A DNA stretch of 41,276 bases from SHZL01 sp035292625 (GCA_035292625.1 DATDPS010000214.1:1-41276); one strand, 5' to 3'. Shown: positions 19,170 through 27,434, counted from the first letter of the stretch. Notes: generated by a model from the sequence alone, not told the origin. A program made the numbers and translations.

Positions 19170-20675
19170 ATGAACAAATTCCTTACCTTCCTGCTGGTCG
19201 TCAATAGCAGTCTGGCCGCTGCAGCAAGCAACGAAGCAACGCCCCCGGATAGTGATGACTCAATCACGATCTACTCGCGAATGCAACCTGGCGCAGTTTC
19301 GCCTGAGTGGTACCGCCCCAGCGGGGGCGTCCAGGCCGGAGGAAATGTTCCTGGCTACGCTATCGTACGCCATGACCGCACCTACGACATCGATCGAGGC
19401 GTGACTGCGTTGCGTATCACTGACGTTGCCGCCCTGATCGACCCAACCACCGTCACCTTCAGTTCCCTGGACAAGCCCGATACGCGGGTGGTGGAACAGA
19501 GTTTCCAGTTTGACCTGGTTAGCCAGGAAAAGCTGTTACAGCGCTATTTGGGACAGAAAATCACGGTGGAACAGCCCCGCGGAGACCTGGTGGACCTGGT
19601 GGAGGGCACCTTGTTGGGTATCGGTGACGGTCTCACGCTGCAGATGGATGATGGCAGCGTCCGGGCAGTGCGCGTTTATGGCAACCTGCAGTTCTCGCAG
19701 TTACCCGGCGGCTTGAATACGCGGCCGACCCTGGAATGGCTGCTGGACAGCCCCTCCGGAGGTGAACAGAAAACACGCATCGCCTATGAAACCCAGGGCA
19801 TGACCTGGTGGGCGGACTACAACATCATTCTGGATGAGGCCACGGGGTGTTCCATGGACCTCTCATCCTGGGTCAGCATCATCAACCAGTCCGGGGCTGG
19901 CTACCGCAACGCCCGCCTGAAGTTGATCGCCGGTGACGTCAACCGGGCTGCGCCGGCTCCCGTGCAGCGTGAAATGATGTTCAGGACCGCCGTGGCGGAA
20001 GATTCCGCCGGGTTTGCAGAAAAAGCCTTCTTTGAATATCACCTGTACACACTGGGCCGGCGCACCGACCTGCGAGATAACTCGACCAGGCAGATTCAAT
20101 TGATGCCCACGGCCAATGGCGTGCAATGCGAAAAGGAACTGGTGTTTGCACCCACCCTGTCCTACCCCTGGTACGGCGCTTTGCAACTCGACCAGGAATA
20201 TGGCCGGTACGGACAGAGCGACGTAAACGTTTACCTGCGATTCGCCAACGAAAAAAACTCCCGCCTGGGCATGCCGTTGCCGGCTGGCAGGGTGCGGGTG
20301 AACCAGTTGGACAGTGCGGATGGAAGCCTGGAATTCATCGGTGAAGATGTGGTCGGTCATACCCCGCGCAACGAGGACGTTCTGATCCGCATGGGTAATG
20401 CTTTTGACATCGTCGGTGAGCGTACGCAAACGGATTTTCAGCTTGATTCACGCAGCCGCAACCTGATGGAGACGATTGAAATCAGACTACGCAATCACAA
20501 ACCTGAAGCTGTCGACCTCATCGTGCTGGAAAACCTGTACCGCTGGAGTAATTGGCAGATCGAAAACCCAAGCGTTCCGTTCGAGAAAGAAAGCAGCAAC
20601 CGCATTCGTTTCAAGGTTCGCATTTCGGGCGAAGGGGAAGCAGTGATTCGCTACACCGCCCACTACATGTGGTGA
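19170..20675 (+). CDS. DUF4139 domain-containing exported protein
   Basis: This 501-residue protein has a Sec signal peptide (about 1-20, MNKFLTFLLVV...AAAAS). It carries a domain resembling DUF4139, with the characteristic order ITDVAALIDPTTV, YLGQKITVEQPRGDLV, YETQGMTWWADYNIIL and, near the C-terminus, RNHKPEAVDLIVLENL. The function of this family is unknown; the mature part looks beta-rich and periplasmic or outer-membrane attached. ATG at 19170 has AAGGA about 9 nt upstream. It ends 1 nt from a converging small gene. I assign no function. Confidence 0.75.
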   Translation: MNKFLTFLLVVNSSLAAAASNEATPPDSDDSITIYSRMQPGAVSPEWYRPSGGVQAGGNVPGYAIVRHDRTYDIDRGVTALRITDVAALIDPTTVTFSSLDKPDTRVVEQSFQFDLVSQEKLLQRYLGQKITVEQPRGDLVDLVEGTLLGIGDGLTLQMDDGSVRAVRVYGNLQFSQLPGGLNTRPTLEWLLDSPSGGEQKTRIAYETQGMTWWADYNIILDEATGCSMDLSSWVSIINQSGAGYRNARLKLIAGDVNRAAPAPVQREMMFRTAVAEDSAGFAEKAFFEYHLYTLGRRTDLRDNSTRQIQLMPTANGVQCEKELVFAPTLSYPWYGALQLDQEYGRYGQSDVNVYLRFANEKNSRLGMPLPAGRVRVNQLDSADGSLEFIGEDVVGHTPRNEDVLIRMGNAFDIVGERTQTDFQLDSRSRNLMETIEIRLRNHKPEAVDLIVLENLYRWSNWQIENPSVPFEKESSNRIRFKVRISGEGEAVIRYTAHYMW

Positions 20676-20676
20676 T

Positions 20677-21042
20677 TTACTGGCCGTAATCCGGATTCGT
20701 GGTCTTGCCGTACTGTGGTTTATGGCGGATTGGGGGAGCGACCGGATGGGAACGGAACTGGCTTCCATTCGGCGCCGCCCCGTAGCCATTGTATGGTGCA
20801 GACGACCAGACGATGATGTTCCCGTTTGCACCATTGACACTGTGTCCATAACGGTAGCCTTTACCGTATTCCAGCCGTTGCCGGACGTGGCGATGTGCAT
20901 TACCAGCAACGGTACTCCGCTGCATACCGTGGTTTCCGGGGTCCACCAGCTGCATGGTGGAAACCTGCGGTTGAGCCGCGAATGCCGGAGTAACGATCAT
21001 TGCAGCAGCGAGAACCACCAGCGGCATCGAGATTGGATTCAT
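20677..21042 (-). CDS. Small exported protein of unknown function
   Basis: The 121-residue product has a signal peptide (1-22, cleavage likely after AFA). The mature part is rich in Gly, His, Pro, Asn and Gln and has no recognised domain; a repeated YG/NG pattern suggests low structure. The start is ATG at 21040-21042 with AGAGG about 9 nt upstream; a longer frame was rejected. The gene lies after a second exported gene on the same strand and a hairpin separates them. I do not recognise it. Confidence 0.65.
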   Translation of the reverse strand: MNPISMPLVVLAAAMIVTPAFAAQPQVSTMQLVDPGNHGMQRSTVAGNAHRHVRQRLEYGKGYRYGHSVNGANGNIIVWSSAPYNGYGAAPNGSQFRSHPVAPPIRHKPQYGKTTNPDYGQ

Positions 21043-21087
21043 GTGCTGTAACCTCTTTTCCATTCCTGTTAATTCAGTATAAATCAA

Positions 21088-21116
21088 TCAGCGGGACCGC
21101 GTAGCGGCCCCGCTGA
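21088..21116 (-). terminator. Hairpin between the two small exported genes
   Basis: TCAGCGGG-a-CCGC-GTA-GCGG-c-CCCGCTGA forms a 12-bp stem with one mismatch. On the minus strand it is followed by TTGATTTATA, a weak T tract, 19 nt after the His-rich gene stop. It could terminate or attenuate that transcript. Confidence 0.55.
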
Positions 21117-21134
21117 ATTGGCGCAACATGAGGG

Positions 21135-21509
21135 CTAGCGGTGATGACCATGGCCCCGGCTGTTCCCGTGGCCTCTCTTGTGGCTGCCTTTATGGTGCTT
21201 TGAATGACCGTGAGCATAGCCCTGCGGATAATCGTATCCATAGCCGTGCCTGTAGCCAGGTGAGTGCCAGTGTCCGCATCCCTGGATGTAGACTGGCTGT
21301 GGGTAGTATGCCGGCACCCGAAGATAAGGATGGCCAAAGCTCACCGTTCCCATGAATACCGGGCCGTAGTGGACGCCAGACGAGATGGAAACACTGCCGG
21401 AAACGCCGTTGGAGCCGTAGCCGACATAGCCTGACTGATGCGCCGCCAGCGAAGTGGCGAGGGCAAGACCGGACAGTCCAATCAATATCGAAATTAAGCG
21501 TGTTTGCAT
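21135..21509 (-). CDS. His/Gly/Tyr-rich exported protein, possible metal binder
   Basis: The 124-residue product has a signal peptide (1-23, cleavage near SLAAH). The mature half before residue 75 is Gly/Ser/Tyr-rich. The C-terminal 45 residues are packed with His, Gly and Lys (HGHSKHHKGSHKRGHG is typical). Such tails often bind Ni, Cu or Zn, but no family was recognised. ATG at 21507-21509 has a perfect AAGGAGG 9 nt upstream, so expression should be strong; a longer frame from 21560 was rejected. It is divergent from the enoyl-CoA isomerase gene and two genes from the copper chaperone. Confidence 0.75.
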   Translation of the reverse strand: MQTRLISILIGLSGLALATSLAAHQSGYVGYGSNGVSGSVSISSGVHYGPVFMGTVSFGHPYLRVPAYYPQPVYIQGCGHWHSPGYRHGYGYDYPQGYAHGHSKHHKGSHKRGHGNSRGHGHHR

Positions 21510-21598
21510 GACATTAACCTCCTTTTTGCGCCACGTGCAGGCACAGTCTAGACTTGCCATTCTGAACTCTTACTGAACAGAAAATAGAGGGGCAGGAA

Positions 21599-22351
21599 AT
21601 GCTGGAAATCATCGATCATGGGCAAGTGCGGGAAATCAGGCTCAACCACCCCCCTGCCAACGCGATGAGTCCGGCCCTGATTTCAGCTTTGCTTGGGGAA
21701 CTCCAGCGTAGCGGAAGTTCAGCCGATGCAGTGGTCATTTCCGGCCGGCCCGGGATGTTCTCCGCCGGCCTGGACATTCCCGGCTTGTTGCAACTTGACC
21801 GGACTGCACTGATGGAGTTCTGGCAACAGTTCCTCGAACTGTTGCGCACCATTGCTCATCTGCCGGTACCGACAGCCATTGCACTGACTGGCCACGCGCC
21901 GGCCGGGGGCATCGTTATTGCCCTGTTTGCTGACTACCGCATCATGTGCGCTGGTAATTACAAGACGGGCTTGAATGAGGTCCAGGTCGGCCTGGTTGTG
22001 TCTCCCGTGATCAAGAATGCGCTGGTGCGGCTGATCGGACCCCATCCAGCGGAAAAGATCCTGGTTTCAGGGGCCATATTAAGCCCCGACCAGGCGCTGG
22101 ATATTGGATTGGTGGATGAGCTGGAAGAAGACCCTGACAAAACCATCGGCCGCGCCATTGCAAGGTGCGAACACCTGCTGAGCCTGCCGCGGAACGCCAT
22201 GTCACTTACCCGGCAGGTGGCGCGCGAAGATTTGCACCACTACTTCGACCAAACCATCCAGCACGAAGCCGAACGGTTCGGTGATTTGTGGTTTTCTGCT
22301 CAGACCCAGTCCAACCTGCGCGGCCTGGTAGCGCGGCTACAAAAAAAATAA
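21599..22351 (+). CDS. Delta3,Delta2-enoyl-CoA isomerase-like (crotonase family)
   Basis: This 250-residue crotonase-fold protein has the CoA oxyanion-hole segments SAGLDI (55-60) and HAPAGGIV (99-106). It carries a single catalytic acid E127 in GLNEVQVGL. That motif closely resembles the GLNETQLGI of mitochondrial ECI1, so shifting 3-enoyl-CoA to 2-trans-enoyl-CoA in beta-oxidation of unsaturated fatty acids is the likely reaction. The second Glu of hydratases is not evident. ATG at 21599 follows GAGGGGCAGGAA. It converges with the sulfurtransferase gene (10 nt). A generic enoyl-CoA hydratase is the alternative. Confidence 0.8.
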   Translation: MLEIIDHGQVREIRLNHPPANAMSPALISALLGELQRSGSSADAVVISGRPGMFSAGLDIPGLLQLDRTALMEFWQQFLELLRTIAHLPVPTAIALTGHAPAGGIVIALFADYRIMCAGNYKTGLNEVQVGLVVSPVIKNALVRLIGPHPAEKILVSGAILSPDQALDIGLVDELEEDPDKTIGRAIARCEHLLSLPRNAMSLTRQVAREDLHHYFDQTIQHEAERFGDLWFSAQTQSNLRGLVARLQKK

Positions 22352-22361
22352 CCCAAGTTCC

Positions 22362-23234
22362 TCAGGCTTCGACCTGGCGATTGTCACCAATCTCTATCGG
22401 GCGAGATTCATCACGTACCCATTCGCTCCAGGAACCCGGGAACACCCGGGTGGGCGCCATACCAGCCAATTCCATGGCGAATCTGTTATGACAGGCGGTA
22501 ACGCCTGACCCGCAGGAATGAACCACGGAGGCCACTGGCCGGCGCTGCAAAAGCGATTCAAACTCTTCACGCAACTGGTCAGGTTGTTTGAACTGGCCGG
22601 ACGGATCGAGGTTGAGCCCCATGGGCCTGTTGAGGGCTCCGGGAATGTGCCCTGCCCGGCTGTCCAGGGGCTCTGTTTCCCCGGAATAACGTTCAGGTGC
22701 GCGCGCATCAATCAGGGTCAGTGACGGCTGGCCGATATTGCCCAGGATTTCCGTCACGGACGCCGTCATCGACGGCTGTGCGCGCAGTTCGGGCACAATC
22801 GCTGGCTCGCTTTGCAGGTCTCCGACTTGCAACGGAAGTCCGGCCCGGATCCAGGCCTCCAGGCCACCGTTCAGCAAAGCCGCTTCCTGGCCAAAGTAGC
22901 GCATCAGCCACCACAAGCGGGCAGCCAGGGCGTTATTCCTGTCATCGTGGGCAACCAGCAGTTTTTCTCTGCTCCAACCGATGCGGCCAAGGAAAGTTGC
23001 GAACGCGAGGCTTTCCGGTAATGGGTGTCGCCCGCTCAGGGCAGTGGCTGGAGATGCCAAGTCGAGGTCGAGATGCGCATATCTTGCGCCGGGAATATGG
23101 CCGGCCTGGTAGTCTAGCCGACCCTTGCCGGGATCGGTCAGTTCAAATCGACAATCCACTACGATGCAACACGCGGATTCGATCAGATGCGCGAGCCGGG
23201 CGGGCGTAACCAGGATGTCAGCGCGCCCCGGCAT
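22362..23234 (-). CDS. Sulfurtransferase (3-mercaptopyruvate/thiosulfate type)
   Basis: This 290-residue tandem-rhodanese protein has an inactive N-terminal domain (1-135; VVDCRF..GHIPGA) and an active C-terminal one. The catalytic loop is CGSGVTA with C241, the form typical of 3-mercaptopyruvate sulfurtransferase such as E. coli SseA; thiosulfate rhodaneses usually have CRKGVTA. It moves sulfur to a thiol acceptor or cyanide. ATG at 23232-23234 lies 17 nt inside the end of the CoA pyrophosphatase gene, with GGATGG just upstream, so coupled translation is likely. A missing signal peptide implies a cytoplasmic enzyme. Confidence 0.87.
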   Translation of the reverse strand: MPGRADILVTPARLAHLIESACCIVVDCRFELTDPGKGRLDYQAGHIPGARYAHLDLDLASPATALSGRHPLPESLAFATFLGRIGWSREKLLVAHDDRNNALAARLWWLMRYFGQEAALLNGGLEAWIRAGLPLQVGDLQSEPAIVPELRAQPSMTASVTEILGNIGQPSLTLIDARAPERYSGETEPLDSRAGHIPGALNRPMGLNLDPSGQFKQPDQLREEFESLLQRRPVASVVHSCGSGVTACHNRFAMELAGMAPTRVFPGSWSEWVRDESRPIEIGDNRQVEA

Positions 23235-23826
23235 TTTCCATCCGGCTGGCGAGATTCAGCAACATCGCGGCTGTAACTCCCCAAATGGTGTGATTTTTCC
23301 ATTGCATGGACCGGGTTGTGTACTCCTGGTCTTCTCGCTTGACGCGCTGTTCACTGTACCTGCCACGATCGATGGCAATGGACAGGGGCACGGTAAACAC
23401 TTCAGCTACCTCGCTGTAATCGAGCTTCCATTGTATTGGCCATTCCACCAGCGCCACCACGGGTAGTATGCGGTAATCGGAGATCGTGTCCATGCGGTCG
23501 AGAAACCCAATCGGCTTCGTGCGCCCCGGCGGTAAACCAATTTCCTCGAAAGCCTCCCGCAGTGCGGTCTGGACGGCCGAAGCATCGTGGTCCTCAACAG
23601 CACCGCCCGGAAAGCTGACCTGGCCAGCGTGCTGCAGCAGGTGGTCCGCGCGGCGCGTCAGCACCACCTCAGGTTCGTCGAGGTCGAGCAGCGCAACTAA
23701 TACTGCGGCCGTCTTGTTGGGGCGATAGAAACCAGTTCCCCGGGGGCGATAGCCATTGATTTGCAATGACTGAACCCCAGACTCAAAGGGTGACACTGCT
23801 GCCAGGAGTTGATCGTGCCAGTTCAT
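23218..23826 (-). CDS. Nudix CoA pyrophosphatase (NudL-like)
   Basis: This 202-residue Nudix hydrolase likely cleaves CoA to 4'-phosphopantetheine and 3',5'-ADP. It has the UPF0035 CoA signature LTRRADHLLQHAGQVSFPGG (56-75) and the Nudix box continuing GGAVED..ALREAFEEIGL (74-98). ATG at 23824-23826 was chosen because the Nudix fold and usual length begin here; the longer open frame lacks similarity. It lies 23 nt after the DUF1289 gene and overlaps the sulfurtransferase by 17 nt, so the three form a probable operon. Confidence 0.9.
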   Translation of the reverse strand: MNWHDQLLAAVSPFESGVQSLQINGYRPRGTGFYRPNKTAAVLVALLDLDEPEVVLTRRADHLLQHAGQVSFPGGAVEDHDASAVQTALREAFEEIGLPPGRTKPIGFLDRMDTISDYRILPVVALVEWPIQWKLDYSEVAEVFTVPLSIAIDRGRYSEQRVKREDQEYTTRSMQWKNHTIWGVTAAMLLNLASRMENAGAR

Positions 23827-23849
23827 TTCAAGCGTGTTGTGGTGTTTCG

Positions 23850-24065
23850 TCACCGGGCAAAAAGTGTTTCCAACCGGCTTGAACGTTTTGACATGATGCG
23901 GTTGCGGTCCTGAGGGCTGTAACTCATCCAGTTGCCAATCTCGTCGGTCGTGCGCAGGCACCCGATGCACAGATTTCCGGGGCCCAGGGTGCAGACGCCA
24001 ATGCACGGCGACGTTGCTTCTTCATGAAGCATAGTGCTGTTCTGCATTGGTGGGGAACCGGACAT
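23850..24065 (-). CDS. DUF1289 domain protein
   Basis: This 71-residue protein has the DUF1289 core: CIGVCTLG...CIGCLRTTDEIGNWM, with cysteines C21, C25, C33 and C36 that probably bind a metal. Residues around SPQDRNRIM complete the family pattern. Its function is unknown. It sits 23 nt before the Nudix gene. The true start is uncertain: ATG at 24065, 24047 and 24032 are all in frame and none has a good ribosome site. Confidence 0.82.
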   Translation of the reverse strand: MSGSPPMQNSTMLHEEATSPCIGVCTLGPGNLCIGCLRTTDEIGNWMSYSPQDRNRIMSKRSSRLETLFAR

Positions 24066-24134
24066 GGGCTTGGATCAAGAAGTGCCTGCGGGCAAACCGG
24101 GAAGCCGCTGTGTGGCGGCTCCCCGCGAGTACCA

Positions 24135-24815
24135 CTACTTGACGATTTCTACCAGTTTGAGGTCAAACGTCAATGCTTCATTTGGACCAACCGGCGGATT
24201 GCCACGAGCACCAAAGGCCATGTCGGCCGGAATGAACACTTGCCAGGTGGCGCCGGTCTTCATCAAAGGTAAAACCTCCTGCCAGCCCTTCAGCACGGCA
24301 TTGACCGTAAATTCCTCAGGCACACCACGGGCAAATGAACTGTCGAACTCAAGTCCAGTCAGCTTGGAGCCGCGGTAATGTACCTTGACCGTGCTGTCCA
24401 TTCCCGGACGTGCGCCTTCGCCTTCGTCAATAATGCGGTACTGCACACCACTGGGCAGCACTACCACACCTGGCTTTGTTGCATTGGCCGCAAGAAACTC
24501 TGTGCTCTTTGCCTGGTTTTCTTCAGCAATTTTGCGAAATGCCTCCGCTTGCTCCTGACGGACTTTTTGCTGCAGGGCGGTCAACAGGGTCACCATTTCT
24601 TCATTGGGTATCTGCGACTGTTTGCCGGTCGCCGAATCACGGATGGCCGCGATGATGGTCTCGACGTCAAACTCGGCGCCGCGGCGCTTGATGTCCTCGC
24701 CGATGTCCCAGCCAACTGAGTAGCTGAGCTTGCCTTTTTCTGATGTGATGTCCTGGGCCATGACCGGACTGGTCATGAGTGCAACAATAACTAAGAGTGC
24801 GAATATGAATCGCAT
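24135..24815 (-). CDS. FKBP-type peptidyl-prolyl isomerase (Mip/FkpA-like)
   Basis: This 226-residue exported protein has a signal peptide (1-20, ending SPVMAQ). A helical N-terminal dimerisation domain follows (about 22-110: KLSYSVGWDIGEDIKRRG and ALQQKVRQEQAEAF). The C-terminal FKBP domain (about 115-226) has VLPSGVQYRIIDEGEG, VKVHYRG..GLEFDSS and IPADMAFGARG. It assists folding of periplasmic or outer-membrane proteins. ATG at 24813-24815 follows AGGAGG by 8 nt. It is divergent from pspA. Confidence 0.93.
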   Translation of the reverse strand: MRFIFALLVIVALMTSPVMAQDITSEKGKLSYSVGWDIGEDIKRRGAEFDVETIIAAIRDSATGKQSQIPNEEMVTLLTALQQKVRQEQAEAFRKIAEENQAKSTEFLAANATKPGVVVLPSGVQYRIIDEGEGARPGMDSTVKVHYRGSKLTGLEFDSSFARGVPEEFTVNAVLKGWQEVLPLMKTGATWQVFIPADMAFGARGNPPVGPNEALTFDLKLVEIVK

Positions 24816-24989
24816 CTGGCAATCCTCCTGGGGTTTACGAAGCGCCCGGCCATGCGCCGGCGTGTCAAAACTGCCATATTCTACAGGAGCAATCTGACGC
24901 ATGCCATGCAGTTTGTATTTCATTGTGCACATGTGCTGCCACTCCCGAACCTGACCACGACGTGTCCGACCGCATTTCCCGAGGAGAGT

Positions 24990-25010
24990 TTCCACCACGA
25001 TTTGGTGGAA
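24990..25010. promoter_or_regulatory. Inverted repeat, candidate enhancer site for pspA
   Basis: TTCCACCA-CGATT-TGGTGGAA is a perfect palindrome with 8-bp arms. It lies 118-138 nt before the predicted pspA start site, the normal distance for a PspF-type upstream activator sequence. Assignment to PspF is an inference. Confidence 0.5.
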
Positions 25011-25101
25011 TTAGCCATGCCCGAAAAGGAATTTCCCGGTCGATCAAGACTTCAAATTTTTAATTTCATTTATATCATGTGCTTACGGATACACCACGGT
25101 A

Positions 25102-25117
25102 TGGCATGAACCCTGCA
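25102..25117 (+). promoter_or_regulatory. pspA: Sigma-54 promoter of pspABC
   Basis: TGGCATG-AACC-CTGCA matches the sigma-54 consensus TGGCAYR-N4-TTGCW at all but one position. The invariant GG (-24) and GC (-12) are 10 nt apart. The predicted start near 25128 leaves a leader of about 28 nt. Confidence 0.87.
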
Positions 25118-25155
25118 TTAACTGTACACAGAACAAACTTACAGGAGATTTGCAA

Positions 25156-25830
25156 ATGGGCATCTTTTCGCGGTTCAGTGACATAGTAAACGCCAACATC
25201 AATGCCGTGCTTGAAAAAGCAGAGGATCCGGAAAAAATCATTCGCCTGATGATCCAGGAGATGGAAGACACCCTGGTGGAAATTCGCTCTGCGGCCGCCA
25301 AGTGCATTGCCGATCGGAAAGAACACCGGCGGCACATCGAATTCATGGAGCGTGAAAAGGAAGAGTGGGAGCGGCGCGCTGAACTTGCGCTTCGCCGGGA
25401 GCGTGATGACCTGGCCCGGGCCGCGCTGACGGAAAAACAAGCCATTGAAGACCAGGTGGCGAAATTGAATGTTGAAGCTGAAAACCTCGATGGCCAACTC
25501 GACAAGTTCACTGCTGATATCACCCAGCTCCAAAACAAACTGAACGATGCCAAGACCCGCCAACGCAGCATCGTCATAAGGCACAAGACGGCCAGGTCTC
25601 AGCTATCCGCGCGCAAGCATATTCACAGCGATCGCATCGATGAGATGCTGTTTCGCTTCGAGTCCGCTGAGCGCCGCATAGACCAGGTGGAATCCGAGGC
25701 CGAGGCGGTAGCCATGGGACACAACCGTTCATTGGCCGATGAAATTGAAGACCTGGAAAGCAACGATCGGGTGGAAGCCGAACTGGCTAAACTGAAGTCC
25801 AAGGCCGCCGAACGCATGGAGGACAAGTGA
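25156..25830 (+). CDS. pspA: Phage shock protein A (membrane-stress protector)
   Basis: PspA is a peripheral inner-membrane ESCRT-III-like protein that binds damaged membrane and in resting cells inhibits the activator PspF. The 224 residues are almost wholly coiled coil, beginning MGIFSRFSDIVNANINAVLEKA with the amphipathic membrane-binding helix, then EDPEKIIRLMIQEMEDTL. ATG at 25156 has AGGAG 8 nt upstream; a TTG 6 nt earlier was rejected. It lies behind a sigma-54 promoter and its stop overlaps pspB. E. coli PspA is 222 residues. Confidence 0.95.
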   Translation: MGIFSRFSDIVNANINAVLEKAEDPEKIIRLMIQEMEDTLVEIRSAAAKCIADRKEHRRHIEFMEREKEEWERRAELALRRERDDLARAALTEKQAIEDQVAKLNVEAENLDGQLDKFTADITQLQNKLNDAKTRQRSIVIRHKTARSQLSARKHIHSDRIDEMLFRFESAERRIDQVESEAEAVAMGHNRSLADEIEDLESNDRVEAELAKLKSKAAERMEDK

Positions 25831-26045
25831 TGGGTGAAGTAATCCCTATTCTGTTCATTACAATCTGTCTGCCGCTGTGGATCATCTTTCACTACGTGAC
25901 CAAGTGGAAGACGTCGAAAGGCCTGTCGGCCGAGGACGAGAAGATGTTGAGTGAGGTATGGGAGTCCGCAAACCGGATGGAAGACCGCATAGTCACTCTC
26001 GAGCGCATCCTGGATATTGAATCACCGGGCTGGAGAAAGCGTTAA
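25830..26045 (+). CDS. pspB: Phage shock protein B
   Basis: PspB is a small inner-membrane protein that works with PspC to relieve PspA inhibition of PspF. The 71 residues have one N-terminal membrane helix (about 4-24) and a cytoplasmic heptad-rich tail (LSAEDEKMLSEVWESANRMEDRIVTLERIL). ATG at 25830 overlaps the pspA stop (TGATG) with GGAGG 7 nt upstream; the GTG 3 nt before is too close to that site. It overlaps pspC by TAATG. Confidence 0.94.
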   Translation: MGEVIPILFITICLPLWIIFHYVTKWKTSKGLSAEDEKMLSEVWESANRMEDRIVTLERILDIESPGWRKR

Positions 26046-26443
26046 TGAACGATTTCTACAAGCGCAAAAACCCACACCGTCTGTTCCGCGACCGGGAAAA
26101 CGCCATGCTCGCAGGAGTTTGCGCCGGAATTGCGGACTATTTTGATTTGAACCGCAAAGGCGTGCGGGTAGCCACGGCACTGGCCATGCTCTTTCCGCCG
26201 TTCATTCCGTTCGTGGTGCTGGCCTATGTCGTGCTGGCATTACTGCTGCCGGTCAAACCCCGCGAGCTTTATGTTGACCAAGAACGCGCCGTGTTTTGGC
26301 GCGGAGTCAGCAATGCGCCCGCGGACGTGTTCGGCGCCTTGAGTCATCGGTTTCGTGAACTCACCCTGCGGCTGGAGAAAATGGAAGCCCACGTGACATC
26401 CAAGGAGTTCGAATTCGAACGCGAATTGGGCAAAAAACCTTAA
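26045..26443 (+). CDS. pspC: Phage shock protein C
   Basis: PspC is the inner-membrane stress sensor of the Psp system. The 132 residues include the PspC domain (about 10-70: LFRDRENAMLAGVCAGIADYF) with a membrane segment (about 40-66) and a C-terminal heptad-rich segment (FRELTLRLEKMEAHV). ATG at 26045 overlaps the pspB stop. The pspABC order matches E. coli and Yersinia. No pspF or other Psp gene lies in the window; pspF would be elsewhere. Confidence 0.93.
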   Translation: MNDFYKRKNPHRLFRDRENAMLAGVCAGIADYFDLNRKGVRVATALAMLFPPFIPFVVLAYVVLALLLPVKPRELYVDQERAVFWRGVSNAPADVFGALSHRFRELTLRLEKMEAHVTSKEFEFERELGKKP

Positions 26444-26472
26444 GCCCGCCCCATGTAAAAATTTTATTCGAT

Positions 26473-27426
26473 TCAATAGCGCTTGCCGGACAGGTGAACG
26501 TCTTTTTCTCCAGCGGTGACGGCCAGGTCAAGCCGGTTTTCCTGCGGTGGCAGCGGGCAGGTGGAATAGTCATTGAAGGCACAGGGCGGGTTATATGCCT
26601 TGTTGAAATCCACCACCAACCGGCCCTCCTGCGGCAAGCCTTCGCTGTAGAGGAATCTTCCCGCCCCGTAAGTTCCATGTCCACTGGTGCGGTCAGCAAA
26701 AATAAACCAGACACTGTCCGATGACTCATCCCCAAGCCCAGTCAACCGATAGGTCGCACCTTCCCACTCAAACTCGAAGGTGCCATAAACGGGCGTAGGC
26801 GATACCTGCCCCAGCACATTACCGATATCAATGGTTTGACCCGCTTCTGCCGGAACCAGGCGGCCGGTGATTCGCCACCGCGGCTGGACTTCATAATTTT
26901 CAACACCGTTGAAGTTCAGTCTCGCCGGAGCCTGGGAATCCGACACGCGCACAGCATAGGACTCGCGGAAGATGACATGAAACGCTATGGATCCACTCTG
27001 AACCACCGAAGGTTCACCCGCATTATCGGCCACCAGTTCAGCCTGTTCGAGCATGCCACCATCAACCGTAACGTCTGTATCGGACGCGCGTTTGAATAAC
27101 AACGTTTTGTCCGTGAGGACAATGGTTCCCCAGTGATCGGGTCCGCCCGAAAGGCGAATGTCATTATCCGGGCTGCTGCCAACGCGATTCTCTCCCTGTT
27201 TTAACCAATCGAGTCCAACCAGGCTGAGCCAGCCATGCTCCTGCCGCAGGGTTTCATCGCGGCGTTGCCGCCATTGCAGGATCAGTTCCTGCTCGCTTTC
27301 CAGGGCCGCATCCGGGCCACGTTGCCCTGCAACCGCGGCAACACCGTACAATCCACAAGCGAGGATCAGCAAAGTCAACCTCATTCGGATGGCTGCCGTC
27401 ACCGGATAGTGGCCTTCAATCGACAT
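26473..27426 (-). CDS. DUF1684 domain protein with probable signal peptide
   Basis: This 317-residue protein has a hydrophobic N-terminus (best as MRLTLLILACGLYGVAAVAG, starting at codon 15, 27384). The C-terminal DUF1684 domain has DRTSGHGTYGAGRFLY, DFNKAYNPPCAFNDY and the end motif CPLPPQENRLDLAVTAGEK. The family function is unknown. The ATG at 27426 is kept as the outer limit; the ATG at 27384 gives a cleaner signal peptide, and neither has a good ribosome site. It converges with pspC and follows manC after 8 nt on the same strand. Confidence 0.78.
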   Translation of the reverse strand: MSIEGHYPVTAAIRMRLTLLILACGLYGVAAVAGQRGPDAALESEQELILQWRQRRDETLRQEHGWLSLVGLDWLKQGENRVGSSPDNDIRLSGGPDHWGTIVLTDKTLLFKRASDTDVTVDGGMLEQAELVADNAGEPSVVQSGSIAFHVIFRESYAVRVSDSQAPARLNFNGVENYEVQPRWRITGRLVPAEAGQTIDIGNVLGQVSPTPVYGTFEFEWEGATYRLTGLGDESSDSVWFIFADRTSGHGTYGAGRFLYSEGLPQEGRLVVDFNKAYNPPCAFNDYSTCPLPPQENRLDLAVTAGEKDVHLSGKRY

Positions 27427-27434
27427 GTAATAAT

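Larger units (their letters stand above)
24816..25155 (+). promoter_or_regulatory. Regulatory region between the FKBP gene and pspA
   Basis: The 340-bp divergent region holds a perfect 8-bp inverted repeat (24990-25010), an AT-rich tract at 25051-25077 (candidate IHF bend) and a sigma-54 promoter at 25102-25117. No further gene is seen here. The layout is that of an enhancer-dependent promoter. Confidence 0.6.

Noticed and set aside
21599..22351. Assignment as a standard enoyl-CoA hydratase
   Set aside because: Only one catalytic Glu is visible and the GLNEVQVGL motif fits the ECI1 isomerase type better.
25083..25586. Two long minus-strand frames opposite pspA
   Set aside because: Coiled-coil codon bias opens antisense frames; pspA is clear and has its own promoter.
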